Part shown: piece by piece, positions 30,135-40,958 of the stretch
Position numbering within the stretch: the stretch's first letter is position 1
Layout: each line of letters starts with the position of its first letter
From: Venturia oleaginea
Lineage: Eukaryota > Ascomycota > Dothideomycetes > Venturiales > Venturiaceae
Length of the DNA stretch: 64,000 nt
NCBI GenBank assembly: GCA_013176395.1
Contig: JABMLP010000008.1
Coordinates: 248,001-312,000, forward strand
Reading direction: 5' to 3'
The notes under the pieces: generated by a model
What the model saw: the letters and a program-made list of their open reading frames with translations, nothing else
The model's database searches: none
What the model was told of the DNA's origin: nothing
Position numbers and translations under genes: made by a program

Positions 30135-32026
30135 CTCTCACACAAAGGCGGCAAAGTGGAGGTGGAGACGAGACGCACCAAAGAGACGGACGTGCGCGCA
30201 GTCTTGCAGGGAGACGTGATAAGGTGCCCGGTTTCTTCAACGGGGAGTTCCGAGAACCATTGCCCTGGGAACACGATCGGTACGCTGGTACTTGTCACAG
30301 CAATTGACTGGGATATTCGTGTCAGCATTTGGAGAGCGAAGTTGAGGTACAAAGTGCTGCGAGTAATGTATCATACAGAAGCGAAGAGGACGAGTCAAGC
30401 CCGACTAGCACTTAGCACGCAACAGAGAGCGCGACCTTAATCAGTCATCAAGTAGGAGAGGTACCTACTCGAGTATGTATATCCAACTTGTGCTCTCTGA
30501 TCATCTTCTCTGCCGCCATCTCCCCAACCGTATATGCCGTCGACTCTCGGCCGAGTCAATCCATGGGAAAGATAAACCCACTTTGGCACGCTGAGATCAA
30601 AACCACTCGAAGACCGTCCATCTCAAACACTCCGAACTCCGAGTTTACACACGCAGAGTGGAATTCTTTCCTATTCGAACCGTGCTGCTCATGTGCCAGG
30701 GTTTGGCGAGCTTCCTCTCGATATTCCTATCGTACTGCCATGAAGGTTGGGGATCAATCAATCTTAACGCTTTGGAAATACCCCATGTCTTGTCAGTGGG
30801 CCCCAAGCCTCGCAATTGCCGGTTGCGCGTAGACCGGAGCTGCAAGCAGACGCATTGAATGGCGAGCTGTTTCGATGATAACGCGACGATCAAAGGCGTA
30901 CGTACTGTGTACTATGGTACTATGTGAGGAACCTGGGATCGATCAAGGGAGCCGCCGAGGGATCGCTAGATTGAATAGTGACAGTACCACGGCTTTGGGG
31001 ATTTATTACCAGGGATATCGCTCCGAGAAATGAAACACCTGGCTCGGCGGTATACTATGACAAGAAATCGGGTGGTGTAAGGCTGGAAGTGGTATCTCAT
31101 GATGTAGATTCTGCATCCGGCCTAAACGTCGTTTGGCATTTTGCCAGTTGAAGCTCTGGTCGACTACTAGATGCTTGAGATGTGATTTTATAATTCCAGT
31201 TCAATGGAGGGTTGGGGCTACTCGAGTAAATGCCAGATCAAATCGCTCGTCTGCGGAGAGATGCTCGGTGGTCTGTTCTGGCAGGAGTACTAAGTACTGT
31301 CAGTTTCGCTGGGGAGCGTGCGAGTCGAGACGCCACAACAGATCCCGAAGGCCCGGCTGAGGGATGGTTAGCCTTGTCCTCTTTCCTCTTCCAAGGTGAA
31401 CGAACCTCCAACAAAGATGAAATCGCAATTTTATATCACGTGTTATAGAATAACCCTGTGCAGGTCAAATTTCAATCCTGGGGAATAAGAATTTCAAAAT
31501 GAACAACGACTTTCTTCCCCACGAGTATGGCAGATTCGCCGCGAAAAAAGAATGATGGATGCACCAAATCCCATGCCACGCTTCGACCATGTCCTCGGCC
31601 TTCTATCCGCATGTCAATCTATGTCCAATCTGGTATTCTTACCGCTGTCTATGCGTCGGGTGCAAGTAACCGGCGGTCACAATCTTGGTGCCAACCGGAC
31701 GAGGACCAAAATTGATGCGCGTCGAGAGTCGGGACCACACGTCGATGGACCAATCTTGACGACACTGCTTCTGCCTCAGCCTTTCTGGATCTCTTATCGT
31801 GTGAACCGTTCGCCAAGCGAGGTGTTCACCCTAATCTAGGCTTTTGGACTAAGAAACGTCATCCTATGAGGATTCTAAACCAAGTATCAGCCTTGTGGAA
31901 CGTTGGGAATCGAGTATAGATTGCTCCTCTTCCTTTGGCTCTTGGAAAGGTAATGTTTCCATAAATTCGGCGATTATAACTCACGCGACATCTCCATCGG
32001 AGTGTGGAGTATCATATCGTTTTACG
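30135..32026. promoter_or_regulatory. Long divergent region between the regulator and the permease (1.9 kb)
   Basis: No gene recognised; frames are short. It holds operator site 3 (31657-31672), an isolated half-site CGGATGCA (reverse strand, 31112-31119) and a degenerate copy TGGATGCACC near 31554. The size is large for this window and suggests a complex promoter or an unrecognised non-coding transcript. Confidence 0.45.
31657..31672. promoter_or_regulatory. Candidate Zn2Cys6 operator, site 3 (CGG-N10-CCG)
   Basis: CGGGTGCAAGTAACCG, 355 bp upstream of the permease ATG. It shares CGGGTGCA exactly with site 2. Confidence 0.65.
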
Positions 32027-33934
32027 ATGACCGTCTCCAGCTTCATGCAGAAGCTTGAGGTCAAGCCTACGGAAGATGAATTTGAGTCTATCCAGACAAG
32101 TCGATGGGGCAATAGAGATGTCTATCCTATTCCTCATGACAAGAGAACCTATGGAATCTATGCGTTCGTAAGTTACTGGGGTGAGTGAGGTCCAGTCCTT
32201 GGATGTGGTCCCGAGGGTCATGTTTTGATGATTTCAACCAGGAACATGTGGTATTTGCCTTTCATCGTGGACCATTGGTAGCAGTCTTATTGGCATTGGG
32301 CTCACGCCTGGTCAAGCAATGGCATCCGTGGTAAGCAGAAGCGTGACAAACTCCATAGAACTGAGACTGAGTATTCTAGGTTGTTGGCATGTTCCTGGCT
32401 TGTATCAATGCCTTTCTCAACGGTACTCCTGGAGCCAAACACCATTTGGGGTATGGCATGCTTGCCCGAGCGGCTTTTGGCATGTGGGGGTCGTACTTCT
32501 GCATCATGCTGAATGTCTTCCAGTCGTTTGTGTTTTATGGGTATGGTCTAAATTCTCTCGTGTCCAAATGATGGGCTGATGTGAACCAGAACGCAGATGT
32601 ACTTTGGAGGTCAATCATTCGTGATCATCCTCAATTCACTCTCTCATTCATTCTTAACGATGAGTAATACTTTGCCCGAATCTGCAGGTATCACCACTCC
32701 AGGCCTCATCGGCTTTATCTTGTTCATCATCCTGTATTTCCCCATCATTTACTGGATTCCAGCCCACAAGATCCAGAAACTTCTTGAGGTACAAGTTGTC
32801 ATAGCAGCTGCAACGCTCCTAGGAATCATGGTATATCTAACTTGAGCCGCTTAGAGGGCCGCAAGCTGATATAAATCTAGGGATGGGCCGTCCATATGAA
32901 TGGTGGACACGCAGGAAATCTTGTCGCCCCAGCCATATCCCTCACAAAAGCTGAAGCCGGTTTTCGCATGATACAAGGCATCACCAGCGTAGCAGGAACC
33001 TACACAGGAGGCTCCGACCGTGTCTCTGGTAACAACACCTCCATTATTCTTTCATCCCTCTTGACTGACAACCAAATCAGATTGGACGCGCTACGGCCGC
33101 ACTCGCCATACCTCAACCCCAGCCATCTTCTGTCTCTTCATAACTGTCATCCTCACCGCCCTCATTGGTATAATCTCAACCTCAGCCCTCGTAAATGTCT
33201 ACGGCGAACTCCAATGGAACCCGCTAATCACACTCCAACTCGTCCAAGCAACAACATACACCGCCAAATGCCGCGCCGCCACCTTCTTCGCCGGTCTAGG
33301 TCTCCTCTGCGTCACCGTGTTTGTGAATTACACCCAAAACTGCGTTTCCTCCGGAATGGATGTTGCCATGTTAATCCCCAAATATATATCCCAACGACGC
33401 GGCGCAATTATCTTTTCAATACTCGGTGTACTAGCTCAACCATGGAGGTTTCTAACGCAAGCCACAACATTCATCACGGTACTTAGTTCATTCGGCGTAT
33501 TCATGGCCCCCGCCGCCGCCATCCTCATCGTCGATTTCTGGATCATCCGAAAGACGAGATGGAATATCCCTCAATTGTATAAACCAGGTGGGATATATTG
33601 GTTCACAGGCGGTATAAATTGGCGCGCCTTTGTCGCTTATTTCCTTGCCATGTGGCCTGCTTTACCTGGGTTTGTGAATGCGACGGGAGGGGTGGAAGTA
33701 GATATTGTGTGGAAGAGATTCTATCAGATTTCCTTTTTCTTCGGATATCTTGTTGCTGGTGGGTTGTACTGGATCTTCTGTATTGTTAGTCCGCCGCCTG
33801 GTGTTGGGATACAAATTAATTTTGACGTTGATGGGAGGGCGCTTGTTGTTGATGGAGTGGGGAGTTGTGAAGTTTCTGTGGATAATGGGGTGGTGGAGAA
33901 GCGGGATAATAGTGTTGAGACTACGGCTTATTGA
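32027..33934 (+). CDS. NCS1-family nucleobase/heterocycle permease (6 exons, 548 aa)
   Basis: Plasma-membrane symporter of the nucleobase-cation-symport-1 family, Fur-like branch (uracil, allantoin, uridine, thiamine and similar heterocycles). Exons 32027-32180, 32242-32330, 32380-32540, 32590-32830, 32881-33028, 33081-33934 keep a single frame. The N-terminus carries LEVKPTEDE and the ESIQTSRWGNRDVYPIP block that precedes helix 1. Then come YWGTCGICLSSWTIGSSL, IGIGLTPGQA and NGTPGAKHHLGYGMLARAAFG, the classic signatures of fungal Fur transporters, and DFWIIRKTRWNIPQLY in the second half. About twelve hydrophobic segments are visible. Substrate cannot be read from sequence. It is divergent from the cluster regulator, and operator site 3 lies upstream, so it probably imports the cluster's substrate. 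Confidence 0.9.
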
Positions 33935-34908
33935 TTTTAGTGGAAGAAATTTTCGTCGCCCAGTCTCTTAATTGGGGTAATCTGTATTTTGTGGTTTTCT
34001 TCTAATTCGGTCCGATCAGGCTGAAGTCTCTTCTAGTGTTAGGATCAATCATTATTCGAGCCAGCCACTGCTTACACAAGGTGACACATCCAAATGTGTT
34101 TTCTTCAGACCTGAAAACGGGATGTATGGGACAGCTTGGATATTTAGCGACCAAGAATGAACACGACTCCGCTGCCCCCTTTCCGTTATCGTATCACGAT
34201 CAGGCATAATACCTACAACTCCTCTCATGCGCCCTATCTCCCTAAACCTGGTCCCAAACAACCCCCCAACACCCCGCTAAACAAACCCATTAAAACTCGA
34301 ACTTAGACCTAGAGCAAGTAATATGATCACACCCGTCATTCTTCTCAACATTGTATAGACAACGTTTTCCCGGACATCTATTCGTCGTACTCTGTACCAC
34401 GTCCCTAATCGCCTGTTCCTAGGCTGCGCAATCTCTTGACTGTTTGTCAGAGGTGTGGTACTAGTATTCTTTGTATGTTTCGTCGGAGTGCTAGGTAACT
34501 TCGTGGATGATGCAAAGTTATGGTTGCATGTGTTATATGTGTAGACGGTATCACGGGTGGTTCCACGTCCTCCAGGGCAACGTAGAGGAGCTAACAGAAG
34601 ACGATGCTTAGACCTTGAAAGCAGCGTCGGAGTCTCTGAAAGTGCGATTGTGGTGAGATGGTTGTTGGAGGTGAGTGTCCGTGAGAGGCGGCCGAAGACC
34701 AACTGCCGACGGCAGTATGCATCCGTAAAATGAGGGGCAAGGCCCTGAACGGTGGTGGGAGAGTACAATGATGCTATCAAGGATCACAAACACGGCTCGC
34801 CGTGAACCTGAGCTTGTCGAACTACCATGCTGTATATCATTGTTCCAAGATGGCTTTCTCAAGCATAATCCCTTCTACAAGTCTCAAGCTTGAATATTCA
34901 TTGCAAAT
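33935..34908. other. Intergenic; promoter of the aldehyde dehydrogenase
   Basis: Holds operator site 4. A reverse frame (34277-34780) with a hydrophobic end is open but resembles nothing and overlaps the promoter, so I left it out. Confidence 0.5.
34703..34725. promoter_or_regulatory. Candidate Zn2Cys6 operator, site 4, overlapping an everted CCG/CGG palindrome
   Basis: The 16-bp site is 34710-34725, CGGCAGTATGCATCCG (reverse strand CGGATGCATACTGCCG), 184 bp upstream of the dehydrogenase ATG. Its left CGG is also the right half of a perfect palindrome, CTGCCGACGGCAG at 34703-34715, so two binding geometries overlap here. Confidence 0.6.
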
Positions 34909-36513
34909 ATGACGGGGCCCCTTGAGACACAACTGCTCATCAACAACAAGGTATTGCCCTATACAAGTTGACGACGAGCCTGTCACTAATCATTTTTAGA
35001 ATGTTCCCGCTTCTACGAACGAGACGTTTGATCTGTTCTCGCCTCATTCAGGGGAGCTTGTAGCAAAAGGTATACACCTTATTGGCCTCTAGCTAGAAGT
35101 ACTCCATGCTCACATCCTCCCAGTCGCAGAAGCGTCCGAGAACGACGTAAATACAGCCGTGGCAGCCGCCGAAGCTGCTTTCCCAGCATGGAGTGCTCTA
35201 TCGCCTACAGAACGAGGCGTGCCCCTCAAGAAGATGGCGGAAAAAATACTAGCCTCAAGGGATGAACTAGCCTCTCTCGATGCCATATCAATGGGTCGAC
35301 CGGTGGATGGCTATTTCGACGCCAATTACGCTGGTGTACATTTCAATTACTTCGGAGAAGCGGCATATGCGCAAGGAAACACCAGTTTGAATACTCCTGG
35401 GTTCCTAAACATGAGCTTGAGACAGCCGTTTGGTGTGGTGGCTATCATAATCCCATGGAACGCACCACTAGTCTTCTTCAGCAAGAAAGTTGCGCCAGCG
35501 GTAGCAGCTGGAAACACGGTCGTGTTGAAGAGTAGTGAGAAGGCACCTTTGACAGTATGTTGATCTCTCTTGCTTTCATGACCAAAATTGACCACAAGCA
35601 GTCATGGAAAGTCTCTCAATGGATCGAAGAATGCGGTTTTCCCCCAGGCGTCATCAACGTCCTCTCCGGCCACGGCCAAACATCCGGCAACGCCCTCTCA
35701 ATGCACATGCGCGTCCGCGCCATCTCCTTCACAGGAAGCGCCCGCACCGGCCGCGCCATCCAAATCGCCTCTGCAAAATCGAACCTGAAAAAACTCGTCT
35801 TCGAACTCGGTGGCAAAGGCCCAGCTGTAATATTCGAAGATGCGGACATGGAAGAGGCAGCAAAGGGAACGGAATTCAGCATAAATTTTAACTCGGGACA
35901 AACCTGCATGGCAAACAGTCGCATCTACGTCCAAGAATCGGCAAGAGAGAAATTCGTCGCGGCATTTATGAAATTGGCGAATGCCAGGAAATTCGGCAAT
36001 CCGACGGCAAAGGGCGTAAATCATGGCCCGCAAGCAGACAAAGTACAATACCAGACGGTGGTAAAGTACATTGAAATCGGCAAGAAGAGTGGCGGTGAGT
36101 TGCTACTAGGAGGCAAGACAGACGATACCAAGCTAGGAAAAAACACAGTCCATCCCGTCATCTTCGCCGACCAACCCGAGGACTCACAAATGATGAAAGA
36201 GGAGGTTTTCGGACCTGTCGTTGTTATCAACACTTTCAAGACGGAAGAAGAGGTCATTGCCAAGGCAAACGATACAGAATATGGTCTCTACGCGTGTCTG
36301 TATACACAAAACCTTGAGCGCGCGCTACGCGTGAGTAAGAAGATGGAGAGCGGGATGGTTGGTGTGAATTGCTCAAGTCCCACTATGTGCTGGGATTTGC
36401 CGTTCGGTGGGTATAAACAGAGTGGAACAGGACGCGAGAGTTTGCTAGACAGCATGGATCACTTCATGGAGCATAAGAGTATATTCATCAAGGTGCCTGG
36501 CATCGGAGGTTAG
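34909..36513 (+). CDS. NAD(P)-dependent aldehyde dehydrogenase (4 exons, 484 aa)
   Basis: Oxidises an aldehyde to the acid; cytosolic, with no targeting sequence. Exons 34909-34950, 35000-35069, 35124-35554 and 35602-36513 (introns 49, 54 and 47 nt). Motifs: PWNAPLVFF with the cofactor-side Asn, KSSEKAPLT, the glycine-rich SFTGSARTGR, the active-site FELGGKGP (Glu about 249), the catalytic FNSGQTCMA (Cys about 283), and EVFGPVVVI near the C-terminus. Length is normal for the superfamily. The last intron's acceptor is taken at CAG (35599-35601), giving APLT-SWKV; an acceptor 3 nt upstream would add one Gln. The promoter carries operator site 4, which ties the gene to the monooxygenase-permease group as the likely aldehyde-oxidising step or a detoxifier of an aldehyde intermediate. 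Confidence 0.92.
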
Positions 36514-36686
36514 ATATGGTATAAAAAAAAACGGACATCTCGCACGTCGTTCGAATGTCAACGAGACTGGATGTTTTAATCGATTCAAATTGTAAGCTAA
36601 CTAATATCAATTAGCATTGCCACACTGCCGTCCCAATGCCTCCACTCCAAGCCAATATCCAGCAAACTCATCATCATCCTTCCATC

Positions 36687-38678
36687 TCAATGCTCAGAGC
36701 GCGGAATAACCTTAACACCCCCAAAATGCCACCCACCCACAAACTCCCCCCTCTCAAACTTCTTATTGATCACAAACCCCAACTCCCCCTCAACACCAAC
36801 CTCAACATCCTGGTCCCCCTCAATCTCCACCCAACTCTTCCCCTTCTTTTCCTTATACCGCCTTCTCCCAACCCTAACCCTGACAGCATCCGGACACAAC
36901 AAAACACCAACAACATCACTCGAAATCTTAACATCAACAAAGCGGTCCAAAAAGACGCGAGAATCAAATGGTTTACCAACCGAAAGGATAAGTTCGGTCG
37001 GCACTGTTTGTTCCGTTGCTGTGAAAGCCATGATCCACTTAACTCTGTATTTCCCCTGCGGAATCCCCTGTCTCAAAGCACGCAGACAAATATTATCAGC
37101 GCGATTGCAAGTGAGAATCATAGCTTCCTGTCTTCGCCCCTCCTCATCAAGCTCTTGACGCACTGGCATTACTTTTCTCGAAGAACCTTGAATATCGACC
37201 GTTACATCTGTTCTTCCAGGCGGACTCTGAGGGCTCGAGTCAATCTTCATATGGTGCACATGCTCTGGCGTGACATCGAAACTTCCAATGCGAAACCCAG
37301 TTCCATAATCCAATTTCTTCATTGAGAACGCGCCGTTCTCTAGGTCTCTACCTCCTCTCATACCAATGTTAAATCTTTGAGCTTGGATCTCGAATTTTGG
37401 CGGGAGAGCGCTCAGTTTGACGAGTTGGCTGGCAACGTACTTGGATCGTTCCGATTGTCTTGGGTCATGCATGTACTGCTCAGTCAGGGCCGTCATTTCG
37501 TCTTCCTTCATCCACTGTTCCAGAGATATATTGGCCATTCCGGCGTCAACGTCGAATCGGAAGTACTTGGTGGTGGACGAACTGTACATTCGCTGCATGT
37601 CGTTGTGGACTCGTGCAGTACTTGTCGCCATAGAAGCCATGGCTGATGCAAGCACGAGATCCAGCCCCAGGCCAAACGGTAGACATGAATTGGATGGCTT
37701 GACGGCGGGGATTGTTTGGAGACCTGTCCCGATCGAGACAGCAAGACCGATCGGTCGACCCTCCCATAGCGATTTTGCTTCGTAATCAACCTCAAGAGCA
37801 GGATTGTTGAAGCCCATGCCACCATCGAGATAAGTCAACTTAGGAGAACCCATTGTCATCTCCTCAAAGAATGTCGGCGCGGCCGAGGTTGCGCGAAGAG
37901 CTTGCCAGATTCGAGTCCCACGATCATTAGCATCGTATGTCTTCAGAATCTTCGGCGTCCCGAGGGCATTCTTCAGAGCACAAACAACAAATGCGCGACA
38001 GCCACGTCGATCTTTCTTTCGATGAACCGAGCTCTGGCTGCGCACTTTCCAAGTGGCTCGTCTTTGTATTGAATCGACGGCAGCCAAGGTAGAAGTCAAC
38101 AATGACGACTGTGAATCTTGAATAGTTTTAGGCGTCTGAGATCCCTCGTCTGCAACAGGTGAATCTTCCATATTCTTAGTCCATATGCTGTGCTGCGGTT
38201 CAAAGCTGTCTTCGGCATCCTCGAACAAGCCCTCGTCCCATAGCCGTTCATTTTCGTCGAAGCCATATTCTTTCAAGGCAGTCTTCACGGCAGACTCTAA
38301 AACAGCAGCGGAGAATCGATTTGGGCCCGTTGGTATCTTCGCCGTCCCAATCCGCAGCGAATGGTCCTTGCGGAATATGATGGCTGACATTTTCAGATAA
38401 ATCTTGATGCAATCTCGAACGTCAAGCCGCAGGCGACCAAGAAGAACCGCAATGATGCCACCAGTACTGGTGCCTCCGATGAGGTCAAAGTAGTCGCAAG
38501 GGTGAGGTAAGTCGTTGTTGTCTCTTGGTCGGATTCGTAGTCTTTTCTCCTCATGGGCGACCTTTTGCATCAGATCTTGAATAATCAAGAGACTTGATAG
38601 TCCTCGAACACCTCCGCCATCTAGTGATAAGAGTCGAAGGGGATGATGCGGATTTATGTCGTGAAAATTGGCTTGCAT
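36687..38678 (-). CDS. Patatin-like phospholipase (663 aa, intronless)
   Basis: Acyl hydrolase with a Ser-Asp dyad. LLSLDGGGVRG at residues 16-26 forms the oxyanion hole, FDLIGGTSTGGIIAV contains the nucleophile motif GxSxG (Ser71), and YLDGGMGFNNP holds the catalytic Asp. A basic, Ser-rich insertion lies between the nucleophile and the Asp (about 150-220). The C-terminal ~200 residues have no domain I recognise. Fungal proteins of this layout are often fused to NB-ARC or repeat domains, as in NLR-like receptors; here none follows, and the frame ends cleanly. It is convergent with the aldehyde dehydrogenase (173 bp apart). No cluster operator was seen upstream, so I do not count it in the regulon. 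Start is the first ATG of the frame, 15 residues before the patatin motif, which is usual. Confidence 0.88.
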   Translation of the reverse strand: MQANFHDINPHHPLRLLSLDGGGVRGLSSLLIIQDLMQKVAHEEKRLRIRPRDNNDLPHPCDYFDLIGGTSTGGIIAVLLGRLRLDVRDCIKIYLKMSAIIFRKDHSLRIGTAKIPTGPNRFSAAVLESAVKTALKEYGFDENERLWDEGLFEDAEDSFEPQHSIWTKNMEDSPVADEGSQTPKTIQDSQSSLLTSTLAAVDSIQRRATWKVRSQSSVHRKKDRRGCRAFVVCALKNALGTPKILKTYDANDRGTRIWQALRATSAAPTFFEEMTMGSPKLTYLDGGMGFNNPALEVDYEAKSLWEGRPIGLAVSIGTGLQTIPAVKPSNSCLPFGLGLDLVLASAMASMATSTARVHNDMQRMYSSSTTKYFRFDVDAGMANISLEQWMKEDEMTALTEQYMHDPRQSERSKYVASQLVKLSALPPKFEIQAQRFNIGMRGGRDLENGAFSMKKLDYGTGFRIGSFDVTPEHVHHMKIDSSPQSPPGRTDVTVDIQGSSRKVMPVRQELDEEGRRQEAMILTCNRADNICLRALRQGIPQGKYRVKWIMAFTATEQTVPTELILSVGKPFDSRVFLDRFVDVKISSDVVGVLLCPDAVRVRVGRRRYKEKKGKSWVEIEGDQDVEVGVEGELGFVINKKFERGEFVGGWHFGGVKVIPRSEH

Positions 38679-40936
38679 GGTGGTACTCGCCCTGTCCGAG
38701 ACGGCTTCTCAAAACCTCGGAAATTCGATTTTTAATCCGCGAAACCCCTACTCAAAATGATTTTGCGGGTAATTGGAATGCTTGCTGAATAATGAAATCT
38801 GGTTGATCCGCTATGAGGTTTCATGAAAGGGATCTGTTTGGTCTGAGAATAATTGAGCTCGCCATCGCTGCTTCCATAAGTACCTTTGGCAAAGATCCCG
38901 AGGTATGAGTCAATAACAGCCTCAACGCAGTCTCGACCGGTGATATTCGGTGCGACACGCAGCTTTGTAAGACCACTGTTGCGACGCCATGGTGAGGCAT
39001 TTTGAACAAAGGCATCTAGCTACGTGACCGGCACTCTGTATAGCCTCGTCCAGATAAATAAGACGACTCTTTTTGGAAACTGGGAGTCCATCGCAATGAT
39101 CCTGGCGGGCTACAAGAGGACCTTCGACCGGAAATAGCCGAACAAAGACTGGAGCGTGATGGTCGTACCTGCCGAGTATCCCTTGCTCTTTCGGTGCAAA
39201 AGGTATCGACAGCTGACCGATTCATCGAATCATGAGACAGGCTCAAAGCAGACATGTTTCCTCTTGTCCATCAAGATGAAAGAAGCGTTGATATTCGGGA
39301 GGAGAGGACAGAGCGAAGGGCATGGGACTCGTCCATGATTTTGCCCGTGTGACTCGAACAGGTTACACCGATGAGACGATGAGTTTCTTGGTTGTGCGGA
39401 ATGAAGCGTGTATCATATACTTACGTAGCGAACCATACTTGCGCAAGCCAGGTTTCTAGCACAAGATATACTGGATGTGGCAACATCGTTTTCTCGGCAG
39501 AAACTCCTCAAAAAAGTGAGTTGGCCTTATTCAGGTGATGGAGAAATCTACAATACCAGGTATTTGAAGCATTTTGATAAATGTAGTCGGTATTCATGAG
39601 GCCCCATGCACCTGACAATTCCCTCGAAATACCTGATGCTAGCCTCCAGCTCGGCTTTTCTCTTTCTCATGTTACGAGTGTGATGCATTGAACAGCAACC
39701 TTGACACGGCGTGTCTGAATGGCAAGAGCTTGCAATGGAGCAAGAGCCTTCTTTCTCTTATCAAATGGGCCTCGCTCGATTTCTCGATAGTAAGGGCCCC
39801 ACCAATCTAGTCCTCAATGATTAGTGTTCGCAAAGAGTCAAGCCGTTGCTGGCAGCATGCTTACCGAGACCAATGACCACGGTTTCACCATCGATGACTC
39901 TTTCAGCCACAACTTCCCTTCTACTACCGTGATGAACTATTCCCTTCTTCCTGTGGGCCCCAATTACAAAATGGAAGATTATGTTGCGGAGTTTTAAAGA
40001 TAGCTTGGCGAATAAAGGGCGCCTATTCTGAGGATTGGTCCTTCTTCCTTCGGGCCGTCCCTTGTTTTTCCTGTTCTTCGGCTTCGGCTGGTCCACGAAA
40101 GAGTCCAGGTAGCATTGACGATGTGCAGGCCCCAAATACTATTCATTTTGAGCCTACCCACGTCCCCTTACCTTGTCTCTTTTGTCGCATTGCGATTCTT
40201 AGCGAGCGGAAGAGACAGAGTGTGTGGTCGTGTGCAAGAGCTGTGCGAGTTGTGTATGTTTTGTAGCAAAGTGTGATTGAAAGCCAGCTTAGAGAAGGGT
40301 TCCCTATATGTCAATTATGTGGATGAAGAATGGAAGGACAGAGTCGTCCTTGCCTGTAATCATGCACAAAAAGAGCGGGACTTCTCTTTGCACCACTTGC
40401 GTATAAAGACGCCTTTAACAGAGTATAATCGAGAAAGATTCCTGGCCATGGTAAGTTGACATTCTTCTTACCAAAATCCATCTCATGGCCTTCCAAAGAG
40501 AAACCTAGGAAATCACGATTGAAAGAAGGCAAAAAATTAGTACAGGCAATAAGTCTTCGAAAATGGCGCTCCAACAAATGTGCTGAAAGCTTTTTGACGT
40601 GCCTCGCTTGAGATCTCTGGCAAGTTCAGCTATGGACATTGCCAGAAACTTTTCGATATCGCTATCGGAATGAGGACCTCAGTCTTAATCAGAATGATCG
40701 ACAGTCGGTGAGAGCTACCAGTTAAAAGTCTGGATGTGGTGAATTTCTAGTTGACTATGAGGCCGTAGCTGTGTTTAGTTGTCCGAATACTGCTCTGCAC
40801 ACCACGACAGATACGGAACACCATGCCGGCCTATTTGAGGCAGAGGAAGAGCAACCGTCCCTCATCTGAACAGATTCAGCTATACCGACCACACGACAGA
40901 CAACATCACCGCACCTCACGAACCTTTCGGACCATC
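38679..40936. other. Degenerate region with possible gene relics
   Basis: No intact gene. On the reverse strand 39821-40135 contains PLFAKLSLKLRNIIFHFVIG, reminiscent of the start of fungal proteins with a FxKLPxExRxxIY-type box, followed by stops near 39690 and 39520. This may be a decayed member of that family. A forward frame near 40277-40459 ends in a good donor (GTAAGT) but has no recognisable partner exon. Confidence 0.3.
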
Positions 40937-40946
40937 ATGTCCGACT

Positions 40947-40958
40947 ACCGTGTCTATA
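40947..40958. repeat. Target-site duplication of the outer element, left copy (12 bp)
   Basis: ACCGTGTCTATA, repeated exactly at 42866-42877. Confidence 0.9.

Noticed and set aside
34277..34780. Reverse frame of 167 codons with a hydrophobic C-terminus
   Set aside because: No family resemblance, low-complexity composition, and it overlaps the aldehyde dehydrogenase promoter and its operator.
36636..37325. Forward frame of 229 codons
   Set aside because: It is antisense to the end of the patatin-like gene, whose frame has catalytic motifs.
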